A stretch of 64,000 nucleotides of DNA, taken from contig NC_072893.1 in assembly GCF_027943255.1 (NCBI RefSeq), positions 8,370,001-8,434,000 on the forward strand, given 5' to 3'. The notes under the pieces are model-generated. The model did no database searches and was not told the DNA's origin. It saw only the letters and a list, made by a program, of their open reading frames with translations. Positions 46,170 to 57,800 of this stretch are shown piece after piece. The position numbers and the translations under genes were made by a program. The stretch is from Anastrepha obliqua (taxonomy: Eukaryota; Arthropoda; Insecta; Diptera; Tephritidae). Position 1 is the stretch's first letter. Each line of letters opens with the position of its first letter.

Positions 46170-47830
46170 TGACTATTGTGCGGGGGTAAGGATGAAAAGG
46201 ATAAGTTTTTGGGTTTGAGGATTTTTTTTGTAGAGTTAAGAAAAGGTAAATTTGGAAAAGTGCGAGGATCGTGCTTTACGTGGATTTACGAAATATAGAT
46301 TTCCCATGTCCATCATGTGTCTTGCAGATTTTTGTTATTTCTTTTTTTTTTTAATTCTAGATTTCCTACTTAGTTTATGTTAAAAAGGCGCTGTAGAGTT
46401 GTGACAGCTCAAAATATAACACTGCTAAAAAACTCAAATCATAAAAGTCCCTGTATTTCGTGTACTTTAATTTAAGAAGAAAATATTGTGCAACTTTCAG
46501 CTTGATGCTTTACTAGGCCACATGCATATTTTAATGTATTATAAAACACCAACAAAAAGCATGCACAAAAGTGCTTCTGTACTCGCTTTATCGATCTAAG
46601 CTTAAGAATTGACTTACCCAAGTCGAGGCCAGTCAGTCCGTTCATTTTGTTTCGTAATAAATATTATTTAATTTTTAAATTACAGATATTGTTTTACTGT
46701 TACTTTTAATTATAGGTTTATTGACATAAGTGTTTTAGTTGGGAAATAAATAATTGCCGAACAATTACTTTTCAACTTTGCCTTAGTCAACAGAATTTGG
46801 CTATGAAGTGCTCTAGCAACTATTTCTTCTAGCTGCCCATCGACCAAAGCAAAGGGAGTGAATTCTTACCAACTTTTATTGATTTCAATGATTTTACTTA
46901 TTTATTACCAATCATAAAAAGGCATAAGCAAAAATTCAATCGCTCAGTATGCCGTGTTTTCGTTTCATTCGGCCATACGTGGGTCATCATTAAGTTGTAT
47001 TAATGGAATAATTGTTTTGAAAAACAAAACAAAAAATACTTTAGTCTGAAGTTTGATTATATTCATCTAGAGTATTTATTGTTTATAAATATATTTATTT
47101 GCTACCAGCGGCGCTACTGAGCAATCCCACGTGCTGGCTTTTCTTTCTCACGTTTTTTGCCCATCCACATAACCTTGCGCTGCCTGAGGCATAAAAAAGC
47201 AATCAAAATAGTAATACACTCAAATTTAAATTAAATTGGAATCATTTGAGTTTTAATGAAGACTGAGTGTGCGAAAATTTAATCAAGATTTGTAAGAAAA
47301 GGTTGAAAAGGAAAAGAAAATAAATTAGTAAAAAGTAAATAGTAAATGGCTTGTACGCTCTGTGAGACGGTATTTGAAATATTAAAAAAAAAATTGTTTT
47401 TTTTTTTTTTTTTTGCATTAGATTACATGGACGGATATTTTGTACATAAATTAATGCAAAGAGGTTTAGAAAATAATTGCAATTTAAATGTTTCTTGTTT
47501 TTGGTGTTAAAAATATCTCTTTCTTACTGAAAGTCGTTGGTTTCTAGAAAATAATTTTTCCAAATTATTCTCAAAAATATCTGGTATTCAAAACTCTTTT
47601 CTCTGCTCACCTCTTGCATTACAGCTCAATTTATCATGTCAAAAGCTTATTAAGGTCTTAAGGGTAGCCAGAATGTCAATTGTAATACTTTTATAATATT
47701 TTCCTGTATCATAATGCTTCAGAAATATTCTCTGAAAACTTCAAGTCAATCGAATAAATAGTTACCGCAATATGATGGCCATGATGAAATACATCGTAAC
47801 GTTCTTCTCAAAACTGTTCACTTCGAAATT
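46170..47830. other. No gene identified
   Basis: AT-rich DNA with T runs near 46341 and 47395-47415. No frames or repeats of note. Confidence 0.35.
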
Positions 47831-47834
47831 TCCC

Positions 47835-47925
47835 AGTGTACATCTGCCATCCATCAAAAAGCTACTCAAAAAAAATCAACTACCGTAGGTCCCTCTATTT
47901 GTGAAAAAACATCAAGACGCATAGC
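47835..47925 (+). repeat. SINE, degraded fragment
   Basis: Body segment only: CAGTGTACATCTGCCAT, AAAAAGCTACTC, CCGTAGGTCCCTCTATTTGTG, AACATCAAGACGCA. The head and tail are gone; it runs into a mariner-type relic. Confidence 0.6.
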
Positions 47926-47929
47926 GCAG

Positions 47930-48770
47930 ACCAAAAACAGACCAAAACTAGTTGAAAATATTGTTGCTGTAGCACAAAGTATTGCTGAACAACCTGCAAC
48001 ATCGACATATCGACATTCTCAATAATTTTGAATTCATGAATCGACTATTTGACACATTTTACTTAAGGTTTTGCATTCGCATCCCTACAAATTCAATTAC
48101 CATAAGAATTGTAGCCAAATAAATCATTCATGAATGCAGAAATTTTGTGAATTGGTTCTTCGAACAAGATTCTGGTTTTTCACGCAAGCTTATCTTTAGT
48201 GATGAAGCGCATTTCTCACTGAATTGATTTGCCAACGAACAAAATTGTCTCATCTGGGGGGGAAAAAAACGCTCGAGTAATTGCAGAAAAATCATTACAT
48301 CTACTAAAATGTAATGTTAGGTGTTATTTTTGGACTGGTGGAATAATTGGCTCGTTTTTCTTCGAAGCTGAAACTGAATGAGTTGCGACTGTCAATGAAC
48401 GCCGCTATAGGTACTGATAGACATTTTTTTGCGGCCTGAGTTTGAAGGAATAGTCTTAGGCAATCTTTATTTTCAACAAAATATTTCACTATTGCGGTCT
48501 AAGTTTCTCGTTTGATTAATTTGTCCATTTAGTCATGCGATCTAACTCCACTAGACTACTTTTTGTGAGGTTTTTTTAAAGTAAAGTCTATGTGAATGAG
48601 CCAACAATGATTCCAGAACTGAAACGTAACATTCAAATCGATATTGCTAATGCGATTATGTGTGTGAGAGAGTCCTTAAAAATTTTAATTCTTACGAGAG
48701 AATGTAGACCTGCTCATGGCAGGAAAAAAATTTAATTTTCAAAATGGTCTACTTACGAGCAATACCTCGC
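47930..48770 (+). pseudogene. Degraded mariner-type transposase
   Basis: Same family type as 37.1-39.0 kb: ENIVAVAQSIAEQPATSTYRHSQ-like residues near 47955, KLIFSDEAHFSLN.FANEQNCLIWGG (first catalytic Asp, near 48190-48260), a GNLYFQQN remnant of the second Asp site near 48455, and SHAI.LH.TTF with downstream residues of the C-terminus. Many stops and frameshifts. Confidence 0.65.
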
Positions 48771-49155
48771 TCAAGAGTTTTTATGAGTATGTCTATTACT
48801 AGTACGACATGGAATACATCCTGACATACCGCTTATATCAGAAAATGATATAGCAATTGAGGCAACCGAGATCGATATATTAATGGAGAATTTGAAAAGC
48901 TTTATTTCTTAGGATGTGGTGATTTTGAAAGAAAGAGCCAGCATCTCCCAAAAAATTTACAACAGGCAAATTCATTGGATAGTCTCGACTCGATCGATAA
49001 CTTTGCAGGAACTTGTTTCCAGTGAGCATGTGAAAGCCAGCGCCGACGCCATGAAGATTTATCAAAACAGGAATGTAAGAATGTAGTTAGTAATGTAGTA
49101 ATAATCGTGACTTAGAGGTCTAAACTCCATATAAATATGAAATATATATATATAA
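48771..49155. other. No gene identified
   Basis: AT-rich; a TATATA stretch precedes the mariner terminus at 49160. Nothing coding. Confidence 0.35.
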
Positions 49156-49159
49156 TATA

Positions 49160-50439
49160 GGACTATGAATAAGTTCCTTGCGGTTTTACAACAGATGGCG
49201 TAACTTGATTATTATTCCATCGATCCACATTTCCAAACATTCATTGGAGAGCTACTGTCGTAAGGCACAAACGTCAGTATAAGTTTTTTATTTGAAGCGT
49301 AAACAACAATATTTTTACCACACTTGAAAATGTCGAATTTCGTGCCAAATAATGTGTTTTTGCGGGGAATTCTTCTTCATTATTTTAATATGAAGAAAAA
49401 AGCAGCCGAAAGTCATCGTATCTTGGTGGAAGTTTATGGTGAGCATGCTCTAGCTGAGCGAACGTGCCAGAAGTGGTTTGCACGCTTTAAAAGTGGTGAT
49501 TTTGGCTTGGAAGACGAAGAACGCGAGGGTGCGCCGCCAAAGTTCATGGATACCGAATTGGAGGAATTGCTCGATCAAGATCCGGCTCAAACGCAAGAAG
49601 AGGTTGCAAAAACTTTGGGAGTTGATCAATCAACCATTTCCAAACGTTTAAAAGCCATGGGAATGATCCGAAAGGTAGGCCATTGGGTGCCGTATGAATT
49701 GAAGCCAAGAGACGTTGAACGCCGTTTTATGGCATGCGAACAACTGCTTCAACGGCACAAAAGAAAGGGTTTTTTGCATCGAATTGTGACTGGCGATGAA
49801 AAGTGGGTCCATTACGACAATCCAAAACGTCGGGCAACGTATGGATACCCTGGCCATGCTTCAACATCGACGTCGGCGCAGAATATTCATGGCCTGAAGG
49901 TTATGCTGTGTATCTGGTGGGACCAGCTGGGTGTTGTGTATTATGAGCTACTGAAACCGAATGAAACGATTACGGGGGATGTCTACCGACGACAATTGAT
50001 GCGTTTGAGCCGAGCACTGCGAGAAAAACGGCCGCAATACGCCGATAGACACGACAAAGTTATTTTGCAACATGACAATGCTCGGCCACATGTTGCACAA
50101 GTGGTCAAAACATACTTAGAAACGCTCAAATGGGATGTCCTACCCCACCCGCCGTATAGTCCAGACCTTGCGCCATCCGATTACTATCTCTTCCGATCGA
50201 TGCAACATTGTCTGGCTGACCAGCACTTCCGTAATTACGATGAAGTCAAAAAATGGATCGATTCGTGGATTGCGGCAAAACCGACCGAATTTTTCACAAA
50301 GGGAATCCGTGAATTGCCAGAAAGATGGGAAAAAGTAGTAGTAAGCGATGGACAATACTTTGAATATTAAATTTGTAACCATTTTACGTCAATAAAGTTT
50401 CAAATTTCGAAAAAAACCGCACGAACTTATTCATAGTCC
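49160..50439 (+). mobile_element. Mariner element, apparently complete
   Basis: 1280 bp with near-identical inverted termini of about 28 bp (core GGACTATGAATAAGTTC..TGCGGTTTT at 49160 and its inverse ending 50439). A TA precedes the left end; the right flank is AT, so the duplication is imperfect. It encloses one open transposase and an AATAAA near 50390. Length and layout match a typical full mariner. Confidence 0.92.
49330..50370 (+). CDS. Mariner transposase, intact (346 aa)
   Basis: Cut-and-paste DNA transposase that binds the element's own terminal repeats and integrates at TA. The ATG at 49330 (MSNFVPNN) gives 346 codons, as long as active mariner transposases; the frame opens two codons earlier without an ATG. 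The N-terminal helix-turn-helix region occupies about 1-112. The linker motif WVPYEL is at 119-124. Catalytic Asp156 (VTGDEKW), Asp249 (LQHDNARPH) and Asp284 (APSDYYLF) give D-D-34-D spacing. The YSPDLAPSDYYLF signature is at 276-288. N- and C-terminal residues (KKAAESHR, LPERWEKVV) place it nearest the mauritiana/Mos1 type. No stop, frameshift or missing catalytic residue is visible; activity is not shown. Confidence 0.93.
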   Translation: MSNFVPNNVFLRGILLHYFNMKKKAAESHRILVEVYGEHALAERTCQKWFARFKSGDFGLEDEEREGAPPKFMDTELEELLDQDPAQTQEEVAKTLGVDQSTISKRLKAMGMIRKVGHWVPYELKPRDVERRFMACEQLLQRHKRKGFLHRIVTGDEKWVHYDNPKRRATYGYPGHASTSTSAQNIHGLKVMLCIWWDQLGVVYYELLKPNETITGDVYRRQLMRLSRALREKRPQYADRHDKVILQHDNARPHVAQVVKTYLETLKWDVLPHPPYSPDLAPSDYYLFRSMQHCLADQHFRNYDEVKKWIDSWIAAKPTEFFTKGIRELPERWEKVVVSDGQYFEY

Positions 50440-50740
50440 ATTGTGCATAAAATATATTATTCACATCCAAATATAAATTAAAATTGATTTTTTTTCAACT
50501 TAGTTAAAAAAAAGGATTTACTTTTTTCCACTTTCTTCACCTTCTTAAATGCAACCTTTTGTTAGAGAATGTCTCAAGTGAGCAAATCTTTAATAATTGA
50601 CAGGGTGGGCATTTAAATTATTTCATTTTTGAAATATAATTGTTACGATCGGTATTTTGAAAGAATTTTAATTTTTCACTTTTTTTAAACAGCATCTAGG
50701 CGCGTCTTTTAAAAGACCCTTTAGTACATACTACAGTATG
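50440..50740. other. No gene identified
   Basis: Short AT-rich spacer between the mariner and the LINE relic. Confidence 0.35.
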
Positions 50741-51930
50741 GTTAGATTAGGTTAGCCAGGTTGCTTGTCTAAGACAAGATACTAGGTGTCCTTAAGGCTC
50801 ATTGTAATACCTGCATTTGATTTTCATTCACCAACTCAGTTGCCTAAACCACATACATCTTTTTAACAAGATGGAGGGCCTATGAGTAAGACATTTTGCG
50901 AATTTGCCAGGTCTTCGAAGAAATAATCGCCAAGATATTTAACGCGGCTCCTTTAAAGTGAGAACATTCAAAGAGGAGGTGTTATACCGACTCAATTTCT
51001 TCTTCATCTTTACAACTCCTGCAGAAGTCATTGTGAGGTGCACCCATTCTACTGACTAGTGTGCCAGTAATGCAGCAACCACTTATAATACCTGTGAGGA
51101 CGATGGTAGTTGATCTCTTGAATCCAAGCAGATATTTTGTCCCTTTAAGATTCAGTCAGCGCATTATTTGAATTGTGGTTGTTAAAACAAAGAAAAATAC
51201 ACAGTTACATATTGCATCAGTGGCGCCAGCAAGAAAAAGCAGGCAACCGTGTTAATAGCGCAGACACACCAAATTTAGCGAAACCCTCAACCATCTGTGC
51301 GATCCTTCTGCCAGAAAAATATGCAACACAGATGGCGCTCCAAGCAGTAAGAATGTGTTGTTCCTAAGCAACGACAGGTAGGACTGGTAGCGGTAGGCTA
51401 ATCACCTACCCTATCAGAAATCAAAATAGATTAACGAAACCAACGCAAGACACGCCTTGTCGAGGCCCTATGCTCCCGAGAGGAGTGAACAAGGAAAAAA
51501 AGAAAAAAAGATTCAGTTTTGGCCAGGGCACTTTGGAGACCCTGCAGTTAGCTGAAGGTCAAGCTCAGAGTCTTTCCTCATATACTCATCCGCTCTTTCA
51601 ATTCATCCACTCCAGAGTGGCCGAGAACCCAACACAGTGCGGTGTTGTGTTGTTAGATAAGCGAGAGCGACCTCCTTCATTCTCTAACACATTTTGAGCG
51701 AATGTGCGCTGAGGCCAGTGCCTTAATCGCTGCTTGACTATCAACATAAAAGGTAGAGTTTGCTGGAGGTAAGTCCATCAGTCTCATCGTTTTTGCTCTT
51801 TTGTCTATAGTGTAGATCTCAGCTTGGAAGACGCTAAATCAGTCTGGGAGTCTAAAAGAGTAATTTAAGGATAATTGTTCCGAGTACACTGTCGATCCAG
51901 TGTCATTGTTCATCTGAATATCTTCATCAT
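50741..51930 (-). pseudogene. RNase H-bearing LINE relic
   Basis: From high to low coordinates on the minus strand: RNase H (FRLPD.FSVFQAEIYTI, FYVDSQAAIKALASAH, CWVLGHSGV; about 51900-51590), then a 300-bp stretch matching the dispersed repeat at 45.9 kb (51510-51160), then the C-terminus FKRSTTIVLTGIISGCCITG, NDFCRSCKDEEEIES, HLLFECSHFKG (about 51130-50930) and a 3' UTR ending near 50741. Broken in several places. Confidence 0.65.
51160..51510 (-). repeat. Dispersed repeat, copy 2
   Basis: Inverted counterpart of 45890-46165, with the same CACAGATGG and GGCCTCGACAAGG blocks and a similar poly-purine edge (AAGGAAAAAAAGAAAAAAAG at 51494). Confidence 0.7.
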
Positions 51931-54165
51931 CATCATCATCCGCTGCTTGAGACGCATTCTACGTATCGAATTACATCGACGATGCCATGAAAAACCAATT
52001 TGAACTGAAATAAGAGAACGTAAATGGAGATAGCTTGGCCATACCCTACAGTAAGGTGGCACTGAAATCAGCAAACAAGCGCTGGACTGGAACCCCCACG
52101 CACAGCGCAGAAGAGGCAGCCCTAGGGGCTCTTGGCTGCATCGAAGAGGAATACAAATACGTGGACAAAACCATGAAGAGGCAGCAAGTGAAAAATATAT
52201 GCGTGAATCACATCAAATGAAAAATTTTACTTTGGCACTATGCTCCGCAACGGAGACGAAGGAAAGACGATGATGATGACACTACCGATTCAGTGCCATT
52301 GTTCATCTGACTATCTTTGGAATCAGATAGTTTTTTTTCGATGCGTCTGTTCCGATGCAAGTGTTCCACAGATAGTAGAACTGCTATATATCAATGAATG
52401 GAATATGTTGGATCACCTCCAGCACCGCCTGAGGCGTTGATCGGAGCACACCTGTTATTCCTACACAAGCTAATCGTTGGACTTTTATGAGAGTATACAT
52501 GCGACTACAATATAAAATATATCTGCATTGCTGAGAGATATCAAGAAAGAGATCTGAGCAGATAATTTACACTGATAATTTAGTAGTGTTGCTCAATATG
52601 AACTCTTCATTATTCTGCGACGGGCCAGCTACTATTAACTACCTGGTTCCTTTCGATTCAGACAAAAAAATGTGTTAGTGGCTTACTTATTTGAGCAATC
52701 CATACATGCAACTACTGAGCATTTCTTAATATGACCAGCTGACCAGCTCCCTTACTTGCATTACCACACATTCAAGAGACAAGTAAACCCTCGCCTAAGC
52801 TGGCTTTGCACAATTTCCAATCCTTACGTGTTTGCAATTTTATTTCTCTATAGCGTTGCGATATTTTTTCTTTTGAAATCCGATATGACTTTAGTAACAC
52901 CAAACAATGTTGCAAATTTACAATAATCGCGTGCAATTTTCGGCAATGCAGGCATTTGTGTTATAACCAATTAGTCCACCGATTGCATTTAATGACCTCC
53001 TGCAGGCAAAAACTAGAAAAGGAAAACACAGAAAAGCAAAACCAAAATGCAAAGTAAGAGCTTAAAAGGCAATAACTTTGAAAAGCTAATTTAAAAAAAA
53101 TATAATTGCAAACGCTTAAGCACTTAAAAATTCATTATTGCAATGCGCCAATTTCGCATGTGAAGCGTGAAATTTTAATTACGGCCACAAAAAAAATATA
53201 TTAAAAACTAAGTAAATTGTAGAAATATCTACACTAATGATTACGTATTCATTAGAGAGACAAAAAGAAAATTAATGAAATTGGATTCAGTGGCTAAAAT
53301 ATATCGATTATGGCAGCATAAATTACGAATCGAATTGTGCACTTTCAAAGCAACACCTCCGAAATATTGAGCAAAAAGCGCTTTGACTAGCAATGTAAGC
53401 AACCGAATACAAAGAAAGAAGTTAAATTACAGGTGAAAAAACTGGCATCGACACAAACGACTTTGGGCGTACAATACGAAAGACTTAAGTAGCAAACTCG
53501 ATAGGTGCGCGCAGCTGTCGCAATGAGTTGCATAATTGTTCGGAGATCAAACAGAATTATAAGACTGTGAAAAGTGCAAAATTAACATATGAAAGCAAAA
53601 ATATTTTATTTTACTTCATTCATTTACGCAATGCTATGTGAACAAACCAATAAGCCACGCATTAGAAAAAAAGTAACAACCTAACAGCCGAACAACCTGA
53701 GCTGGGTGTGTGTTTAAATTGTAAAGGCTTACTGATGATGCATTGTAGAGCTGATATATTTTTGCGTAAATTTGCATGTCTACGCTGAGTAATAACTGGC
53801 GTAAAATGAAAAATATGAGACGCTGCACACAACACTCAGCCAATCAAGGCGCCAGCTGGGCGCACGCACATAACAACAATAACCAGCGACTGTGCAGCTA
53901 TGAGTGCGAATATCTTATTGAAAAATTCACTAATTACACGCAGCTGTGCGAGCCAGAATTTTTCATACAAAATATTCATTCGAGCACATCGCGAAACGCT
54001 GATGTGTGGTGCGAAGTGCTGTTCTGTTGTTCGCCATTCACAGCCGCAACAAAGAGGAAAAATGAAAGACTTTGCAGAAGCGCAACAAAAAATGGTTACG
54101 TAAATAAAGGTGTCATCATGAATTGCAATTGCACGGCAGACGCATATGGTTGGATGCAGGCCCCG
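51931..54165. other. No gene identified
   Basis: Contains an ATCATCATCATC stretch at 51925 and a GATGATGATG stretch at 52269, the tail types of RTE-related elements, but the 52035-52220 frame is not recognised. 52800-53600 is AT-rich; a CTTAAGT motif occurs near 53486. The 130-codon plus frame at 53776-54168 shows no known domain. Confidence 0.35.
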
Positions 54166-54249
54166 TAGAGAAATTTTGAATTTGAGGAAATTAAAAATTT
54201 GCCTAAACGTTGGGAAGGCATTGTAAATAATGAAGGAAAATATATTATT

Positions 54250-54571
54250 TATATATATTATATAATTGGCGCATACACTCTTTTTGGGTGTTTGGCCGAG
54301 CTCCTCCTCCTATTTGTGGTGCGCGTCTTGATGTTGTTCCACAAATGGAGGGACCTACAGTTTCAAGCCGACTCCGAACGGAAACTTTTTTTATGAGTAG
54401 CTTTTTCATGGCAGAAATACACTCGGAGGTTTGCCATTACCTGCTGAGTGGCAACCGCTATTAGAAAAATCTTTTTCTTAATTTTGGTGTTACACTGAGA
54501 TTCGAACCAATGTTCTCTCTGTGAATTCCGAATGGTAGTCGCGCACCAACCCATTCGGCTACGGCGGCCGC
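54250..54571 (-). repeat. Full-length tRNA-headed SINE
   Basis: 322 bp on the minus strand between perfect copies of tgaaggaaaatatattatt (54231-54249 and 54572-54590). The head holds A box TAGCCGAATGGGTTGGTGCG (54561-54542) and B box GGTTCGAATCTC (54508-54497). The body runs through GCAAACCTCCGAGTGTATTTC-like and GGAGTCGGCTTGAAACTG-like segments to GGAGGAGGAGCTCGGCC; the tail is AAAGAGTGTATGCGCCAATT plus a TATA run. It is the reference copy for the family in this window. Confidence 0.9.
54497..54561 (-). promoter_or_regulatory. Internal RNA polymerase III promoter of the SINE
   Basis: A and B boxes as in tRNA genes, about 34 bp apart. The flanking bases do not fold into a clear tRNA with an anticodon arm, so this is a SINE head and not a tRNA gene. 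Confidence 0.75.
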
Positions 54572-54662
54572 TGAAGGAAAATATATTATTGATTAAAAAA
54601 TACTTTAAACACCTTTTTTATTAATTTTAAAACCACCTTTAAAAAACGCACGAACTTATGGA

Positions 54663-57055
54663 CTGATCTGATACGATGAATCTCGTATCTATTAATTTCA
54701 ATTTTATATTTTGTGTTATGTGTAAGTGTTTTATGTAGTACAAAGAGCAAAAATCTGACAATTTAATTGCCTAATAAATACAACGCAAATATGAAAAATT
54801 ATTGCAGCGGTGCCCCTCCTAAAAACACTGACATATAAAGTTCATCAGCGTTTGTATTGAAGAGAGAGACAGAGAGAAAGAGAACGCGACCTATGTAGTC
54901 ATATTTTCAAATTCATTAAACCGTTTTTATTGTGAAATCAATGAATTTCCCTGCAGGGCGCTTACTACATATGTTGCGCCTCCATGTTGCGCCTCTATGT
55001 TGCTTCCTGATTGCAACAGCCATCAAAATTAGAAAAAGAAAAAAAATCTGAAAAAAAAATTAATCAAAGCAGCGATGAAACTAGCATTTGTCTGTAATTT
55101 TTAACACAGCGGGGTCAAAATGGGAGAGGAGAAGTGTGCTGCAGAGAAGGGGAAACCCACCGCTTAATGGGAGAGCAGAAGTGTGCTGCAGAGAAGGGGA
55201 AACCCATTCTACATCACACAGCACTTTTAACTCATTTTCATGTTTTCAACGGCAATTTGATTGTTCTGACTACGCTGATACTCATGATAATGATGATGCG
55301 AAAGACTGAGGCTGATATTGTTGTTGCTGATGTTGCAGTTGATGACTGCAAATGCTGAGAAAATGAGCCAAGTGATGAATTGAATTAACTTCATACATTT
55401 ACTTGTTTTTGTGAATAATAGTGATGCCTACAAATCTCTAACATACAAACACTCTGTTGCACATAAATACGTGTCCAACTCTGATGAGCTTGCGTATGTG
55501 TGTGTGTGTGGTAATCGAAGTAATTCATCTGCTGACATACATATCCACAACGAACACCTCAAATATTACCACTGGCTCTCAAAAAATCTGTTATACGCCT
55601 GTACACACATCCATCCTCAAATTCATAAATGCACATATACAAGTGTGTGTGTGTGTATGTATAAGTGCCAGCAGCTAACTTGTCACACAAATGTTGTAAC
55701 TGCGAAATGTGACACCGTTGCATCGTTGCGCGCTGCTGCAGTGCCAGCTGCATAGTTGTTGTGCTGCTTGTTTTCACGTTTTTTGCTTGCTTCGTTTTTT
55801 GCAAACTTTTAATTCACCGACTGCACCACTTTGGGTGGTTATCTTATTTATTTTGCCGGCTGTGTGTCGCACTGACAACAAGACACGACGTCAGCGTCAA
55901 CGTCAACGTTAACATTATAAAATTATTAATTGGCTTGTTATGCTTGCTTGCCGTCATCACAGTTGTTGTTCTCCTTGTTGTTGTTGTTAATGCTATCATT
56001 GTGATGTAATATTTTGATAGATTTTTTCTTACGATAATCATTCGATGACAGCAACGTCAGTTCCATCTTTATATGAGATGAAAATGTTGCAACTTTTACG
56101 CGAACGACTTGTCAATGTTTTTCCTATTAAAAGTTGGTTGAGAAATCTTAAGTGTATCGTTTCTGCATACTTCAAAAAAATAAAAATTACAACATTTGTG
56201 TGTAACGAAGTACACATAACAGAAATGAAGCTTTCAAGGCGGACAAAGAAAGAGCGGGAGACCGGAGAGAGAGAAAGAGAAAGAAAGAGAGAGAAAAAAT
56301 ATATATCTAAATAAACTCACAACATTTGCAGAGAATACTAATAGACAAAATTTACAAAAAACGGATAAGGGTCGACCGGTGTAAGTAAACGCCAGACACA
56401 AACCGTGGCAACAACGCGCACTACTCCGAGCGTTTATCACCCGCACAAACGCAGCGATTCCAGGTCACAGCTACGGCACAAATTACCGCAAGGCAATACC
56501 AATAAATCCGACGCCGGAATGGGTAGCACTTTATAGTACGCACAATCACTAGCCAAGAAACGGAAATAAGCGCCAAAAAGTAGGCACCAAAAATATATTT
56601 CCTAAAAGTTTGCACCAACAAACAAGCGGCAAAAAGTAGGCACTTTTATTTCTCACTAGAAATTAGCAACTACAAGGAAAAACTCAGAAAAATAGCGTAA
56701 AGTGTATCTAAGATATATATAAGATATAGCTCTCTCTCTCTCCTTTTCCTCCACGTTATATCTTTTTTCTCTCTCGCGGAACGAAAATGCCCTAAACGTT
56801 GCATGGCCTTGAAATTTTACTCTCCATTCTCGCTCGTCAATCGATGCCTAAGAAGTTTCACTTCAAAAACTGCTAATTATTGACTCAAGTGAGCACACTT
56901 TCAATCGGCAATCTATTGCCGTAAAGGTTATTTAAAAATATGCGTGAGGGAAATGAGAGAAACCCACATTTACGTACTTTCAGATAGTTAGGCGGATTTA
57001 AAAGTCCCTTTATCAATGGTAGTCACCTCAAAAATGGTGAATGATTGCCTGAATG
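54663..57055. other. Non-coding DNA with simple repeats
   Basis: Includes a short CATGTTGCGCCTC tandem near 54970-55005, a 47-bp duplication (55120-55213), GT repeats at 55497-55511 and 55642-55660, CGTCAA repeats at 55890-55906, GA-rich tracts at 56240-56300 and CT repeats near 56730-56742. Frames here are repeat-derived or lack motifs. Confidence 0.45.
55120..55213. repeat. 47-bp tandem duplication
   Basis: Two copies of ATGGGAGAG.AGAAGTGTGC...GGGGAAACCCA start at 55120 and 55167, with one mismatch in the first 40 bases. Non-coding. Confidence 0.85.
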
Positions 57056-57059
57056 TTCT

Positions 57060-57800
57060 TAACACTTTAGGGAACTTAAATACAGTATTTTTAGGTTGAG
57101 TTCCTGAATACGAGGAGTGTGAGGGAAATGAAATTGCTGACAATTGAGCTAAAAATGGGGCTAACATGCCTCTAAGTGATCCTGAATCTTTCTGTTGACT
57201 TACGAAAATCCACCTTAACAAGTTTTTCAGAAAATGGGAGGAGAAGAAATTTGTTGAACACTGGCGAAATTCTATAGGCCAGCGACAAGTGGAACAAGCA
57301 ACTAACGCCGGACAGAGGAATGTCTGATAAACTAAATACTGGCCTTTGCCACGACCTTCTGCGGCCATCACAGCCACGGCTAGCAAATGGGTAACTACCA
57401 CCCACAAGAGAGCTTGGCATGCTGATTGAGGCTGCAGATGGACTAAACTGATGTTATCTGTCATGTCCGATCGACTGTCGCAAACCCTTCTGTCATTAAG
57501 CAGAGGGGAGTGCAGACGGTTGGTTGGATTGATTACGGGCAACTTTCTGTGGGCGAAGCACATGGAAAGCTTGGCCACCTCAGACAGTGTACTCTGCCCA
57601 GCTTCTACTACTTCCTGTGCGTCTGCCCCGCCTTCGCTCGAATCAGGTTTGAGGTCTTTGGCACTGATGTGTTAAGAAGCGACCATCTTGGGGAATCTAC
57701 TCAGATTTCTTCGGAGGTCGGGTAGATTTAAAGAAAATTAAAAGGGAATCCAAGTGTAGTATGTACACTGGACTTAATTAATGTCTGAGTGCTGCACTTG
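57060..57800 (+). pseudogene. LINE RNase H end and C-terminus
   Basis: Frameshifted plus-strand residues: PEYEECEGNEIADN (RNase H end, near 57105-57145), NGANMPLSDPES, then LSRGECRRLVGLITGNFLWAKHMESL (57490-57575) and a degenerate CPA...FARIRFEVFGTDVL stretch (57595-57680). The 3' UTR runs to about 57800. Confidence 0.65.

Larger units (their letters stand above)
54168..54662 (+). pseudogene. Mariner 3' end split by a SINE
   Basis: Residues FEFEEIKNLPKRWEGIVNNEGKYII match the C-terminal end of Mos1-type transposases. After the SINE the frame resumes and the element ends in a terminus CGCACGAACTTATGGACTG (about 54645-54662) akin to that of the intact mariner but distinct, so it is another lineage. 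The rest of the element is missing. Confidence 0.7.

Noticed and set aside
49330..50370. A host SETMAR-like gene derived from mariner
   Set aside because: Inverted termini flank the transposase directly and there is no fused host domain or intron.
39437..53490. CTTAAGT motifs at 39447 and 53486 as paired enhancers
   Set aside because: A short palindrome expected by chance in this composition.
53776..54168. A 130-codon frame as a small gene
   Set aside because: No recognisable domain, no poly(A) signal placed sensibly, and overlapping frames of similar length.
54497..54561. A tRNA gene
   Set aside because: A and B boxes are present but the sequence lacks a proper anticodon arm and acceptor stem and is bounded by a SINE target-site duplication.
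55890..55910. A regulatory array of CGTCAA motifs
   Set aside because: A short simple repeat; no other evidence.
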